A DNA stretch of 38,572 nucleotides from Paraburkholderia gardini (GCF_907164575.1 NZ_CAJQYY010000040.1:1-38572), one strand, 5' to 3'. Counted from the stretch's first letter, positions 8,198 through 17,183 are shown. Numbers and translations are program-made. Notes: generated by a model not told the origin, from the sequence alone.

Positions 8198-10105
8198 ATG
8201 GTTTCGATACGTCTGCCTGACGGTTCTGTTCGACAGTACGAGCATCCGGTAACGGTGGCTGAAGTCGCGGCGTCGATCGGCGCGGGCCTCGCGAAAGCCG
8301 CGCTCGGCGGCAAGGTCGATGGCGAGCTGGTCGACACGTCTTCGCTGATCGATCACGACGCGTCGCTCGCGATCGTCACCGAGAAAGACGCGGACGGCCT
8401 CGACATCATTCGTCACTCCACGGCTCACCTGCTCGCGTACGCGGTCAAAGACCTGTATCCGGAAGCGCAGGTGACGATCGGGCCGGTCATCGACAATGGC
8501 TTTTACTACGACTTCGCGTACAACCGTCCCTTCACGCCGGAAGATCTCGAGAAGATCGAGAAGCGCATGCAGGAACTCGCGAAGAAAGACGAGCCCGTTA
8601 CGCGCCGCGTCGTATCGCGCGATGAAGCCGTCGATTACTTCAAGAGCATCGGTGAGAAGTACAAGGCCGAGATCATCGCGTCGATTCCCGCCACCGACGA
8701 AATCAAGCTGTATTCGCACGGCGGTTTCACCGACCTGTGCCGCGGCCCGCACGTGCCGTCCACCGGCAAGCTGAAGGTCTTCAAGCTGATGAAGGTCGCG
8801 GGTGCTTACTGGCGCGGCGATTCGAAGAACGAACAGTTGCAGCGCATCTACGGTACGGCCTGGACGAAGAAGGAAGACCAGGAAGCGTACCTGCACATGC
8901 TCGAAGAGGCCGAGAAGCGCGATCATCGCAAGCTCGGCAAGCAGCTCGATCTTTTCCACATGCAGGACGAGTCGCCGGGCATGGTGTTCTGGCATCCGCG
9001 CGGCTGGACGCTGTGGCAGCAGGTCGAGCAGTACATGCGTCGCCGCGTGAACGACGCCGGCTACCTCGAAATCAAGACGCCGATGATCATGGACCGTTCG
9101 CTGTGGGAAGCGTCCGGTCACTGGCAGAACTATCGTGAAAACATGTTCACGACGGAATCGGAAAAGCGCGACTACGCGATCAAGCCGATGAACTGCCCGG
9201 GTCACGTGCAGGTGTTCAATCACGGCCTGCGTTCGTACCGGGATCTGCCGCTGCGTTACGCGGAATTCGGCTCGTGCCATCGCAACGAATCGTCGGGCGC
9301 GCTGCATGGCCTGATGCGTGTGCGCGGCTTCGTGCAGGACGACGCGCACATTTTCTGTACCGAAGACCAGTTCATCAGCGAATCGATCGCGTTCAATACG
9401 CTCGCGATGAGCGTGTACCACGACTTCGGTTTCGACAATGTCGACATCAAGCTGTCGTTGCGTCCCGACGCGCGCGCCGGCACGGACGAAACCTGGGACC
9501 GTGCGGAGCAGGGCCTGCGTGAAGCACTGACCGCGTGCGGCGTGACGTGGGAAGAGCTGCCGGGCGAGGGCGCGTTCTATGGCCCGAAGGTCGAGTACCA
9601 CATCAAGGACGCGCTCGGCCGCTCGTGGCAGTGCGGTACGCTCCAGCTCGACATGGTGCTGCCGGAGCGTCTCGGCGCCGAGTACGTGGCCGAAGACAAC
9701 AGTCGTCGCCGGCCGATCATGCTGCACCGGGCGATCGTCGGGTCGATGGAGCGGTTCCTCGGTATTCTGATCGAGCACCATGCTGGTGCAATGCCGTCGT
9801 GGCTTGCTCCGATGCAGGTTGTGGTGATGAATATCGCCGAAAGTCAGGCCGGATATGCCCGGTCCATAGCCCAAACGTTGCAAAAACAAGGGGTTAGAGT
9901 AGAGGCCGATTTGCGCAACGAGAAGATTAGCTATAAAATACGCGAGCACACGCTGGAAAAGGTCCCGTATCTGCTGGTTGTCGGCGACAAGGAGCGTGAT
10001 GCACAAACGGTAGCCGTGCGTGCCCGTGGTGGTGTCGATCTGGGAGTGATGCCGGTCGATGCCTTCATTGAGCGTCTGCGACAGGACGTCCAGTCGTTCA
10101 AGTAA
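8198..10105 (+). CDS. thrS: Threonyl-tRNA synthetase
   Basis: This 635-residue class II synthetase charges tRNA-Thr and hydrolyses mischarged Ser-tRNA-Thr. It has an N-terminal TGS domain (about 1-62) and an editing domain with His73/His77 (HSTAH) and Cys181/His185 (CRGPH). The catalytic core has MNCPGH, in which Cys333 is the expected zinc ligand, and a C-terminal anticodon-binding domain follows. These positions match the E. coli enzyme almost residue for residue. ATG at 8198 follows GGAGAA; an in-frame GTG at 8168 would add ten residues and lacks support. It heads the thrS-infC-rpmI-rplT-pheST-ihfA cluster. Confidence 0.97.
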   Translation: MVSIRLPDGSVRQYEHPVTVAEVAASIGAGLAKAALGGKVDGELVDTSSLIDHDASLAIVTEKDADGLDIIRHSTAHLLAYAVKDLYPEAQVTIGPVIDNGFYYDFAYNRPFTPEDLEKIEKRMQELAKKDEPVTRRVVSRDEAVDYFKSIGEKYKAEIIASIPATDEIKLYSHGGFTDLCRGPHVPSTGKLKVFKLMKVAGAYWRGDSKNEQLQRIYGTAWTKKEDQEAYLHMLEEAEKRDHRKLGKQLDLFHMQDESPGMVFWHPRGWTLWQQVEQYMRRRVNDAGYLEIKTPMIMDRSLWEASGHWQNYRENMFTTESEKRDYAIKPMNCPGHVQVFNHGLRSYRDLPLRYAEFGSCHRNESSGALHGLMRVRGFVQDDAHIFCTEDQFISESIAFNTLAMSVYHDFGFDNVDIKLSLRPDARAGTDETWDRAEQGLREALTACGVTWEELPGEGAFYGPKVEYHIKDALGRSWQCGTLQLDMVLPERLGAEYVAEDNSRRRPIMLHRAIVGSMERFLGILIEHHAGAMPSWLAPMQVVVMNIAESQAGYARSIAQTLQKQGVRVEADLRNEKISYKIREHTLEKVPYLLVVGDKERDAQTVAVRARGGVDLGVMPVDAFIERLRQDVQSFK

Positions 10106-10154
10106 GCCACCTGGCAGCGCGGCTCGTTTTTTTAATTTTTAGAGGAAACGTAAC

Positions 10155-10679
10155 ATCGCTACTGATAAGTCTGCGCATCGCATCAACGGTGAAATTACTG
10201 CACCCGAGGTGCGTCTGGTCGGAGTCGAGAACGAACCGCTCGGCATCGTGAAACTCGCTGATGCGTTCCGCCTGTCGGAACAGCAGGACGTGGATCTGGT
10301 CGAAATCGCCCCGCAGGCGGTTCCCCCGGTCTGCCGTTTGATGGACTACGGCAAGTTCAAGTACTCGGAAGCAAAGAAGCAACACGAGGCCAAGCTCAAG
10401 CAGAAGATCGTCCAGGTCAAGGAAGTCAAATTCCGGCCGGGTACGGATGACGGCGACTACAACGTCAAGCTGCGCAACCTCATTCGCTTCCTCGAAGACG
10501 GCGACAAGACGAAAATCACGTTGCGTTTCCGCGGCCGCGAAATGGCGCACCAGGAAATCGGTATGCGCATGCTTGAGCGCCTGCGCACCGACCTCGACGA
10601 AGTAGGTGCAGTCGAGCAGATGCCGAAGATGGAAGGGCGCCAGATGATCATGGTGCTGGGCCCGAAAAAGAAGAAGTAA
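10155..10679 (+). CDS. infC: Translation initiation factor IF-3, with ATC start codon
   Basis: The predicted product has 174 residues: an N-terminal domain (INGEITAPEVRLVGVE...), a lysine-rich linker (YSEAKKQHEAKLKQK) and a C-terminal domain ending MVLGPKKKK. IF-3 binds the 30S subunit, blocks 50S joining and rejects non-standard start codons. No ATG, GTG or TTG stands at the N-terminus. The first codon after a good Shine-Dalgarno (AGAGGAAAC, 10141-10149) is ATC at 10155, giving (M)ATDKSAHRINGE, which matches the conserved IF-3 N-terminus. A rare start codon is the known basis of infC autoregulation. An annotation from a later start would remove conserved residues. It lies 49 bp after thrS. 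Confidence 0.93.
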   Translation: MATDKSAHRINGEITAPEVRLVGVENEPLGIVKLADAFRLSEQQDVDLVEIAPQAVPPVCRLMDYGKFKYSEAKKQHEAKLKQKIVQVKEVKFRPGTDDGDYNVKLRNLIRFLEDGDKTKITLRFRGREMAHQEIGMRMLERLRTDLDEVGAVEQMPKMEGRQMIMVLGPKKKK

Positions 10680-10689
10680 GCAGCGCGCT

Positions 10690-10707
10690 GCGCATCGTTC
10701 GATGCGC
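10690..10707. other. Perfect inverted repeat between infC and rpmI
   Basis: GCGCATCG and CGATGCGC are separated by TT and lie 10 bases after the infC stop. No T tract follows. It could be a processing or mRNA-stabilising hairpin in the 244-base infC-rpmI gap. That gap might also contain a leader for ribosomal protein autoregulation by L20, though I cannot show a pseudoknot by eye. Confidence 0.4.
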
Positions 10708-10923
10708 AATGTCGATGCTGTTGTGCAGAACAAGCAGTGCCCGTCGATGATCGGCGGAATGGCAGGTTTCGGAAGTGTGCCCGCGTAGCGGGCGCTTTCC
10801 TGAAAAGCGGCGGCCAGCAACATCGGTCAGCTGCATACCAAGTGGAGTGGGTTTCGAAGGGCGGGTCAGGGCCATCAGGGCCGACCGCACACCCATATCC
10901 ATCTAATAATGGAGTTGTTCGTC

Positions 10924-11121
10924 ATGCCTAAGATGAAGACCAAGAAGAGTGCTGCAAAGCGCTTCGTGGTGCGTCCGGGTGGTACCGTCAAACGCGGTCA
11001 AGCCTTCAAGCGCCACATTCTTACCAAGAAGTCCACCAAGAACAAGCGTCAACTGCGTGGTTCCACGGCCGTTCATGATTCCAATCTGAACTCCGTGCGC
11101 GCGATGCTGCCGTTCGCTTAA
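10924..11121 (+). CDS. rpmI: 50S ribosomal protein L35
   Basis: This 65-residue, highly basic protein begins MPKMKTKKSAAKRF and contains the family block HILTKKSTKNKRQLR. It is a full-length L35, a small protein of the large ribosomal subunit. ATG at 10924 is chosen on family start; an in-frame ATG at 10909 would add five residues. rplT follows after 29 bp. The rpmI-rplT pair is co-transcribed in most bacteria, and L20 represses it in E. coli. Confidence 0.97.
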   Translation: MPKMKTKKSAAKRFVVRPGGTVKRGQAFKRHILTKKSTKNKRQLRGSTAVHDSNLNSVRAMLPFA

Positions 11122-11150
11122 CCCTTAACTGAAACTCACAGGAGCTAGAT

Positions 11151-11510
11151 ATGCCTAGAGTCAAACGTGGGGTTACCGCACGGGCCCGTCACAAGAAGAT
11201 CATCAAGCTGGCCAAGGGTTACCGCGGCCGTCGCAATAACGTCTATCGCATCGCCAAGCAGGCGGTCATGCGCGCAGGCCAGTATGCCTACCGCGATCGC
11301 CGCAACAAGAAGCGTGTGTTCCGTGCATTGTGGATCACGCGTATCAACGCGGCGGTGCGTCAGCACGACATGACGTACAGCGTGTTCATCAACGGCCTGA
11401 AGAAGGCTTCGATCGAACTCGACCGCAAGGTGCTGGCCGACATGGCTGTGTTCGACAAGGCCGCTTTTGCTGCGATCGTTCAGCAGGTGAAAGCCGCCGT
11501 TGCAGCCTGA
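11151..11510 (+). CDS. rplT: 50S ribosomal protein L20
   Basis: This 119-residue basic protein has the L20 N-terminal extension ([24 protein letters not shown]) that threads into 23S rRNA, followed by the globular C-terminal domain. Length is standard (117-119). CAGGAG precedes the ATG at correct spacing. L20 is essential for early 50S assembly and in E. coli acts as translational repressor of rpmI-rplT. An intrinsic terminator lies 79 bp after the stop. Confidence 0.97.
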
Positions 11511-11543
11511 TTGCGCTAGTTAGCACATCGTACTGCGTGGTTC

Positions 11544-11582
11544 GTTGCAGCGAAGATCCGGTAGCCTCGGTGACGCTGCAAC
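11544..11582. other. Inverted repeat upstream of the rplT-pheS terminator
   Basis: GTTGCAGCG and CGCTGCAAC are perfect 9-base complements separated by 21 bases, ending 6 bases before the terminator stem. The two hairpins do not overlap, so they are not an obvious terminator/antiterminator switch. Confidence 0.4.
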
Positions 11583-11588
11583 AGAAAC

Positions 11589-11614
11589 GGGGCTCCTCAC
11601 CGAGCCCCTTTTTT
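11589..11614 (+). terminator. Intrinsic terminator between rplT and pheS
   Basis: GGGGCTC pairs with GAGCCCC across a 6-base loop, followed by a T tract (TTTTTT). It lies inside the translation cluster, 63 bp before pheS, so it should reduce read-through into pheST or act as an attenuator. No phenylalanine-rich leader peptide of the E. coli pheM type is visible upstream. Confidence 0.85.
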
Positions 11615-11676
11615 GTTGGTCGAGCGGTTTTCGCTCGTACCGAACATTGAACACTGACGTTGAAAAGATGGGATCA

Positions 11677-12690
11677 ATGGATCTGGACCAGATTGTCGCC
11701 GATGCGCAAAAGGCCTTCGAACAGGCCACCGACACCACCACGCTCGAAAACGAGAAGGCCCGTTTTCTCGGCAAGTCGGGTGCGCTGACCGAGCTGTTGA
11801 AGGGCCTTGGCAAGCTCGATCCCGAGACTCGCAAGACTGAAGGCGCGCGCATCAATGCCGTCAAGCAGCAGGTGGAAACCGCGCTGACGGCCCGTCGCCA
11901 GGCACTGGCCGACGCATTGCTGAACCAGCGCCTCGCCGCCGAAGCCATCGACGTCACGCTGCCTGGCCGCGGCATCGGAGCAGGCAGCCTGCATCCGGTG
12001 ATGCGCACATGGGAGCGCGTCGAGCAGATTTTTCACTCCATTGGTTTTGACGTGGCCGACGGCCCCGAGATCGAAACCGACTGGTACAACTTCACTGCGC
12101 TGAACAGCCCGGAAAACCATCCGGCGCGTTCGATGCAGGACACTTTCTATATCGACGGCAAGGATGCCGACGGCCGCCAGTTGCTGCTGCGCACGCACAC
12201 GAGCCCGATGCAGGTTCGTTACGCGCGCACCAACACGCCGCCGATCAAGGTTATCGTGCCGGGCCGCACGTATCGTGTGGATAGCGACGCCACGCATTCA
12301 CCGATGTTCAATCAGGTCGAAGGACTGTGGATCGACGAGAACATCAGCTTTGCGGACCTGAAGGGCGTCTACACCGACTTCCTCAAGAAATTCTTCGAGC
12401 GCGACGACATTCTCGTGCGCTTCCGTCCGTCTTATTTTCCGTTCACGGAACCGTCGGCCGAAATCGACATGATGTTCGAACACGGCAAGAACGCGGGCAA
12501 ATGGCTGGAAATTTCCGGTTCCGGCCAGGTTCACCCGACGGTCATCCGCAACATGGGTCTCGACCCGGAGCGGTACATCGGCTTCGCATTCGGCAGCGGC
12601 CTCGAGCGGCTGACGATGTTGCGTTATGGCGTGCAGGATCTGCGTCTGTTCTTCGAAAACGACCTGCGTTTCCTGCGGCAATTCGCCTGA
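11677..12690 (+). CDS. pheS: Phenylalanyl-tRNA synthetase alpha subunit
   Basis: This 337-residue catalytic subunit has an N-terminal coiled-coil region (about 1-95) followed by the class II core. Motif 2 is in PGRTYRVDSDATHSPMFNQ and motif 3 in GFAFGSGLERLTMLRYG near the C-terminus. It activates Phe and transfers it to tRNA-Phe as part of the alpha2beta2 enzyme. ATG at 11677 gives the family start MDLDQIV; an in-frame ATG at 11668 is three codons upstream and cannot be excluded. An extended reading from 11545 would run through the terminator and is rejected. pheT follows after 122 bp. Confidence 0.96.
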   Translation: MDLDQIVADAQKAFEQATDTTTLENEKARFLGKSGALTELLKGLGKLDPETRKTEGARINAVKQQVETALTARRQALADALLNQRLAAEAIDVTLPGRGIGAGSLHPVMRTWERVEQIFHSIGFDVADGPEIETDWYNFTALNSPENHPARSMQDTFYIDGKDADGRQLLLRTHTSPMQVRYARTNTPPIKVIVPGRTYRVDSDATHSPMFNQVEGLWIDENISFADLKGVYTDFLKKFFERDDILVRFRPSYFPFTEPSAEIDMMFEHGKNAGKWLEISGSGQVHPTVIRNMGLDPERYIGFAFGSGLERLTMLRYGVQDLRLFFENDLRFLRQFA

Positions 12691-12812
12691 CGCGCGCGAC
12701 GTGACTCGCGAAGCTGACGGCAGCGTGCCGTCACCGCAAGCTGCACCTTCGGTGGATTCGGCGCGAGCACGCTGCCGGACGTGGACCTAACCTGTTTAGA
12801 ACGTAAAGAACC

Positions 12813-15245
12813 ATGCTATTCCCTGAATCCTGGCTGAGAAGCTTTGTCGACCCGCGGATGACGACCGACGAGCTGTCGCACGCATTGACGATGGCGGGTC
12901 TCGAAGTCGAAGGGCTCACGCCCGCGGCACCGCCGACCTCGAAGATCGTCGTGGGCCGTGTGCTCGAAGTGGTCAAGCACCCGGACGCGGACAAGCTCAA
13001 CGTCTGTCAGGTCGACGCCGGCACCGGCGCGACGCTCAACATCGTGTGCGGCGCGCCGAACGTGGCGCCCGGCATCAAGGTGCCCGTGGCGCTGGTCGGC
13101 GCGCAGCTGCCGCCGGCCGAAGAGGGCGGCGCACCGTTCATGATCAGGCTTTCGAAGCTGCGTGGTGTAGAGAGCCAGGGCATGCTGTGCTCGGCGCGCG
13201 AACTGAAGCTGTCGGAAGATCATAGCGGTCTCATGATCCTGCCGGAAGATACGCCGATCGGTCAGGATATCCGCGAGACGCTGAATCTCGACGACACGAT
13301 CTTCGAAATCAAGCTGACGCCGAACAAGGCCGATTGCCTCTCCGTGTTTGGCGTGGCGCGCGAGACGTCGGCGATTACTGGCGCGCCGCTGCGCCCGCTC
13401 GAGATCAAGCCCGTTGCCGTCAAGTTGAACGAAACGCTGCCCGTGAAAATTTCCGCGCCGGATCTGTGCGGCCGTTTCTCGGGCCGCGTGATTCGGGGTG
13501 TCAACGCCCGCGCGAAGACGCCGCACTGGATGGTCGAGCGCCTCGAGCGCTCGGGCCAGCGCAGCATTACCGCGCTCGTCGACATCTCGAACTACGTGAT
13601 GCTCGAACTGGGTCGCCCGTCGCACGTGTTCGATCTCGACAAGATTCATGGCGGCATCGATGTCCGCTGGGGACGTCGTGGCGAATCGCTCAAACTGCTG
13701 AACGGCAATACGGTCGAACTCGACGAAACCGTCGGCGTGATCGCCGATGAGCAGCACGTCGAAAGCCTCGCGGGCATCATGGGCGGCGACAGCACGTCCG
13801 TCACGCTCGACACCACCAACATCTATCTCGAAGCCGCGTTCTGGTGGCCGGACAGCATCCGCGGCCGCTCGCGCAAGTACAACTTCTCGACGGACGCGGG
13901 TCACCGTTTCGAGCGCGGCGTCGATTACGCGACGACGGTCGAGCACATCGAACGCATCTCGCAGCTGATCCTCGACATCTGCGGCGGCGAAGCCGGCCCG
14001 GTCGACGACCAGATCGTCAATGTGCCGCAACGCGCGCCGGTGAAGATGCGCGTCGCGCGCGCGAACCGGATCATCGGCGTGCAGATCGACGCGGACGAAA
14101 TCGCGCGGATCTTCACGCGTCTCGGCCTCACGTTCGAACGCGAAGGCGATACGTTCGCGGTGATGCCGCCGTCGTATCGCTTCGACATCGAAATCGAGGA
14201 AGACCTGATCGAAGAAGTCGCGCGCATTTACGGCTTCGAAAAGATTCCGGCGCGTCCGCCGGTCGCGACCAGCGAGATGCGTCGTACGAACGAAACGCAG
14301 CGCTCGATCCACGCGATCCGTCACGCGCTCGCCGCGCGCGACTACGCGGAGACGGTGAATTTCAGCTTCGTCGATGCTGAGTGGGAGCAGGATTTTGCCG
14401 GCAACGACAAACCGGTGCGTCTGCTCAATCCGATCGCGAGCCAGCTTTCGGTGATGCGCACGTCATTGTTCGGCAGCCTGATCCACGTGCTGCGTTCGAA
14501 CCTGAACCGTCGCGCGGATCGCGTTCGCGTGTTCGAAGCCGGCCGCGTGTTTCTGCACGATCCGGCGATCAAGGCGGGCGAACTGGCAATCGAGGGTTTC
14601 GCGCAGCCGAAGATGCTGGGCGCGCTCGCTTACGGCCCCGCGCTCGAAGAGCAGTGGGCGGCGCCGTCGCGCGCAGTCGATTTCTTCGATGTGAAGGGCG
14701 ATCTCGAGGCGCTGTTCGCGCCGGTGGTGCCGAAATTCGTGAAGGCGGAGCATCCGGCGCTGCATCCGGGGCGTAGCGCGCGCGTGGAAATCGACGGCCG
14801 GGCAGTGGGCTGGATTGGCGAACTTCATCCGCGCTGGATGCAGAAGTATGATTTATCGCATGCGCCAATTCTGTTTGAAATCGAAGCAGACGCGTTAATT
14901 CAGCGCGCGTTGCCGACTCCATCGGAAGTATCGAAGTTTCCGCCGGTCCGGCGTGATATTGCAGTTGTGGTCGATCAGAATATCGAGGCTCAGGCGCTGC
15001 TCGACGAGCTGCAAAAGGCCCTTTCGGACGACGCCTGCAAGACCGTTCAGCGGGTTGCGCTTTTCGATGAATTTCGTCCAAAATCAAACACTTCCGGCGG
15101 CCTGGCGGCTACCGAGAAAAGCCTTGCGTTCCGTGTGACCTTGCAAGATACTGGCGGGACCCTTCAGGATGAAACGGTCGATCTGGCCATTAAAACCCTG
15201 GTGGATCGTCTGGCTCGAGTATATGGCGCACGGTTGCGCGGATAA
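12813..15245 (+). CDS. pheT: Phenylalanyl-tRNA synthetase beta subunit
   Basis: This 810-residue subunit has an EMAP-like tRNA-binding domain (about 40-150; the GRVLEVVKHPDADKLNVCQV segment), B3/B4 editing and B5 domains, a catalytic-like core, and a C-terminal FDX-ACB anticodon-binding domain (about 715-810, starting PSEVSKFPPVRRDIAVVVD). The editing module hydrolyses Tyr-tRNA-Phe. Length agrees with beta-proteobacterial PheT (E. coli 795). ATG at 12813 gives the usual start MLFPESWLR. ihfA follows 57 bp after the stop, as in other proteobacteria. Confidence 0.97.
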   Translation: MLFPESWLRSFVDPRMTTDELSHALTMAGLEVEGLTPAAPPTSKIVVGRVLEVVKHPDADKLNVCQVDAGTGATLNIVCGAPNVAPGIKVPVALVGAQLPPAEEGGAPFMIRLSKLRGVESQGMLCSARELKLSEDHSGLMILPEDTPIGQDIRETLNLDDTIFEIKLTPNKADCLSVFGVARETSAITGAPLRPLEIKPVAVKLNETLPVKISAPDLCGRFSGRVIRGVNARAKTPHWMVERLERSGQRSITALVDISNYVMLELGRPSHVFDLDKIHGGIDVRWGRRGESLKLLNGNTVELDETVGVIADEQHVESLAGIMGGDSTSVTLDTTNIYLEAAFWWPDSIRGRSRKYNFSTDAGHRFERGVDYATTVEHIERISQLILDICGGEAGPVDDQIVNVPQRAPVKMRVARANRIIGVQIDADEIARIFTRLGLTFEREGDTFAVMPPSYRFDIEIEEDLIEEVARIYGFEKIPARPPVATSEMRRTNETQRSIHAIRHALAARDYAETVNFSFVDAEWEQDFAGNDKPVRLLNPIASQLSVMRTSLFGSLIHVLRSNLNRRADRVRVFEAGRVFLHDPAIKAGELAIEGFAQPKMLGALAYGPALEEQWAAPSRAVDFFDVKGDLEALFAPVVPKFVKAEHPALHPGRSARVEIDGRAVGWIGELHPRWMQKYDLSHAPILFEIEADALIQRALPTPSEVSKFPPVRRDIAVVVDQNIEAQALLDELQKALSDDACKTVQRVALFDEFRPKSNTSGGLAATEKSLAFRVTLQDTGGTLQDETVDLAIKTLVDRLARVYGARLRG

Positions 15246-15302
15246 CCTTAAAACAGCTGTTTCCGCATTTACGTTTCTGGTTATCGCGCCATTTTATAGA
15301 TT

Positions 15303-15716
15303 ATGAACGAAATGAACTCGAGTGATTTCGAAGCCCTTCTTACGGCGCAGCGTAGCGCCATGATTCGCGATATTCCGACATCACCTGTCACTGCACCGGC
15401 CGAAACGCCGACGCTCACCAAGGCTGAACTTGCCGAGTTGCTGTTCGACAATGTCGGGCTCAACAAGCGAGAGGCGAAGGACATGGTCGAAGCGTTCTTC
15501 GAGGTGATTCGCGATGCGCTGGAGAGTGGCGATAGCGTGAAGCTGTCCGGGTTTGGCAACTTTCAGTTGCGCGACAAACCGCAGCGTCCCGGAAGAAATC
15601 CGAAAACGGGTGAGGCGATTCCGATCGCCGCGCGCCGCGTCGTGACGTTTCATGCAAGTCAAAAGCTGAAGGCGCTGGTTGAAAGCGGCGCTGAGGCGAG
15701 CTTCGCGCGCTCGTAG
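15303..15716 (+). CDS. ihfA: Integration host factor alpha subunit
   Basis: This 137-residue protein contains the DNABII fold: LTKAELAELLFDNVGLNKREAK helix, a VKLSGFGNFQLRDK strand pair, and the minor-groove arm GRNPKTGEAIPIAARRVVTF carrying the intercalating proline. IHF binds and bends specific DNA sites in transcription, recombination and replication. Compared with E. coli IhfA (99 residues) it has an extra N-terminal stretch of about 37 residues rich in Ser/Thr/Pro, an extension I recall in Burkholderiaceae homologues. A later start near the LTKAEL helix is possible, but no Met is well placed for it. Confidence 0.94.
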   Translation: MNEMNSSDFEALLTAQRSAMIRDIPTSPVTAPAETPTLTKAELAELLFDNVGLNKREAKDMVEAFFEVIRDALESGDSVKLSGFGNFQLRDKPQRPGRNPKTGEAIPIAARRVVTFHASQKLKALVESGAEASFARS

Positions 15717-15759
15717 TTTTCGCGCGTTCCCTGCGCAACACCACCACGGCTAACTGACG

Positions 15760-16164
15760 ATGACAGCGACGATCGAAAAAGTCGTCTTGCCTCCGATTCC
15801 GGCGAAGCGCTACTTCACGATTGGTGAAGTCAGCGAGCTATGCGGCGTGAAACCGCATGTGCTGCGATATTGGGAGCAGGAGTTCACGCAGTTGAGGCCG
15901 GTGAAGCGACGCGGTAACCGTCGCTACTATCAGCATCATGAAGTGCTGCTGATTCGCAGGATTCGCGAGTTGCTGTACGAGCAGGGGTTCACGATCAACG
16001 GTGCGCGCAACCGTCTCGATTCGCACGGCGGTCACGGTGGCCCTGCCGCGATCGAAGAGGTTGAAGAGCCGGTGGCGGCGAAGCCTGCTGGGACGTCGTC
16101 GAACGTCGATGTCGACCAGTTGCGCAAGGAGCTGCTGCATGTGCTCGATGTGCTGAGTCATTGA
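15760..16164 (+). CDS. MerR family transcriptional regulator (ihfA-linked)
   Basis: This 134-residue protein has a MerR winged-helix domain in residues 17-85 (YFTIGEVSELCGVKPHVLRYWEQEF, then RRGNRRYYQHHEVLLIRRIRELLYEQGFTI). The short variable C-terminal tail (about 90-134) contains no metal-binding cysteine cluster. This MerR-like gene directly after ihfA is conserved in beta- and gamma-proteobacteria. Its target and effector are not known to me. It begins 43 bp after ihfA and is probably co-transcribed with it. Confidence 0.92.
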   Translation: MTATIEKVVLPPIPAKRYFTIGEVSELCGVKPHVLRYWEQEFTQLRPVKRRGNRRYYQHHEVLLIRRIRELLYEQGFTINGARNRLDSHGGHGGPAAIEEVEEPVAAKPAGTSSNVDVDQLRKELLHVLDVLSH

Positions 16165-16183
16165 TCGTGTCGACGGAGCAATC

Positions 16184-16255
16184 CGGCAAGTAGCGCAGCC
16201 TGTAGCGTACCTGCATGGGGTGCAGGTGGTCGGAGGTTTCAGTCCTCTCGCGCTG
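16184..16255 (+). pseudogene. Decayed tRNA-Pro copy
   Basis: This stretch is nearly identical to the intact tRNA-Pro at 16321 from the D-stem through the T-stem (TAGCGCAGCC, then GTAGCGTACCTGCATGGGG, TGCAGGTGGTCGGAGG). It has lost one G of the D-loop GG pair, its T-loop reads TTTCAGT instead of TTCAAAT, its acceptor arms (CGGCAAG/CGCGCTG) no longer pair fully, and the 3' end reads TGTG instead of ACCA. The anticodon GGG and its stem are intact. It therefore looks like a tandem duplicate that is no longer functional. An annotation tool may miss it or call it with a low score. Confidence 0.85.
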
Positions 16256-16303
16256 TGTGCTGTTTGTTGGGCGCCGGCGGTTCTAATCGGGCGGAGGCTC
16301 TGT

Positions 16304-16309
16304 TATACT
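16304..16309 (+). promoter_or_regulatory. -10 box of tRNA-Pro
   Basis: TATACT lies 11 bases before the tRNA-Pro 5' end, at the expected distance for a short leader. The -35 region (around TTCTAA at 16281) is weak. Confidence 0.55.
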
Positions 16310-16320
16310 TTGCCGCTGTT

Positions 16321-16401
<81 letters not shown>

Positions 16402-16405
16402 AATC

Positions 16406-16441
16406 AAGGCCTTATGGATGCATGTCCATAAGGCCTTTTTC
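16406..16441 (+). terminator. Intrinsic terminator of tRNA-Pro
   Basis: AAGGCCTTATGGA pairs perfectly with TCCATAAGGCCTT around a 6-base loop and is followed by T residues. It begins 9 bases after the tRNA 3' end. Confidence 0.9.
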
Positions 16442-16629
16442 TATTTCTGGCTTCCGTGCCCGAAAAAGATCAGAGCCTCATGTCATAAAGACCGGACGGC
16501 TGCCTGCCGCGTTGTTACGTCGCGCGCGATATCCCTGGCTGTGCCAATTACCGTTGCCAGTCGCGGCAAACCACACGCGCCACCCGCCACCCGCCACCAG
16601 ATGCCTGCGTTGAGCGACCCGAGTCCGGG

Positions 16630-17136
16630 CTACAGCGAAGAAGCAGCGCGAGCCGCCTGGTCATATAACCCGCTCATCCGCACGAAAAATCGCGCGGCTT
16701 CGGACATGGCCGGCTTCATGTCCTCTTCGACAATGCCCAGAAGGCAACGATCGCGCACCTCGCGGTAGTTCGCGATGACCTGTTCGCCGTCTGGCGTGGT
16801 CTGATACAACACTTCCTTGCCTACCTTCTGGCCCACCACGAGCCTGGCGGCAAGCAGCTTTTTCAGCGAATAGCTGACGGAATGCGTATCCGCGAGATTC
16901 AGTACGAAACAGATGTCGGCGAGCTTCCGGTTGCGTGCGCGATGCGCCACCTGATGCAAAACCACGACGTCCATGAAGGTGAGGTCGCCATGGCCCGCCG
17001 CCTTCGTACCGCGTTCCAGCCATTCATTGAACGCGTTCCAGCAAACAATCATCCCAAACTCGAACTCACTCAATCCCTCGTTGCCGGGCGACACGAGATG
17101 CGGTGACAGCACGACGGGATGTTTCGCTTCTTTCAT
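16630..17136 (-). CDS. MarR-like winged-helix transcriptional regulator
   Basis: The protein has 168 residues. A helical dimerisation segment with FEFGMIVCWNAFNEWLER is followed by a winged helix (DLTFMDVVVLHQVAHRARNRKLADICF, then SYSLKKLLAARLVVGQKVGKEVLYQTT). It resembles MarR-family regulators that keep a helical N- and C-terminal dimer interface. ATG at 17136 has AGGAG upstream; the frame stays open beyond it but would run through the intergenic dyad. It is divergent from hyuA, and the 34-bp dyad between them is its likely binding site, giving both autoregulation and control of the hyu genes. The ligand is unknown. Confidence 0.85.
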   Translation of the reverse strand: MKEAKHPVVLSPHLVSPGNEGLSEFEFGMIVCWNAFNEWLERGTKAAGHGDLTFMDVVVLHQVAHRARNRKLADICFVLNLADTHSVSYSLKKLLAARLVVGQKVGKEVLYQTTPDGEQVIANYREVRDRCLLGIVEEDMKPAMSEAARFFVRMSGLYDQAARAASSL

Positions 17137-17183
17137 CGTTCGACTCCTCGTTTTCCCGGACTTTAGCACTTTTGCGATATTGA

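Noticed and set aside
7868..10006. 712-codon open frame on the minus strand across thrS and tRNA-Val
   Set aside because: It is antisense to thrS, Arg/His/Val-rich, and typical of shadow frames in high-GC genes.
11511..11676. Phenylalanine-rich leader peptide (pheM-like attenuator) before pheST
   Set aside because: The terminator is real, but no short reading frame rich in Phe codons with a Shine-Dalgarno is visible upstream, and the two hairpins are not mutually exclusive.
12816..14324. 502-codon minus-strand frame over pheT
   Set aside because: Antisense shadow of pheT; Arg/Asp/Val-rich composition and no domain.
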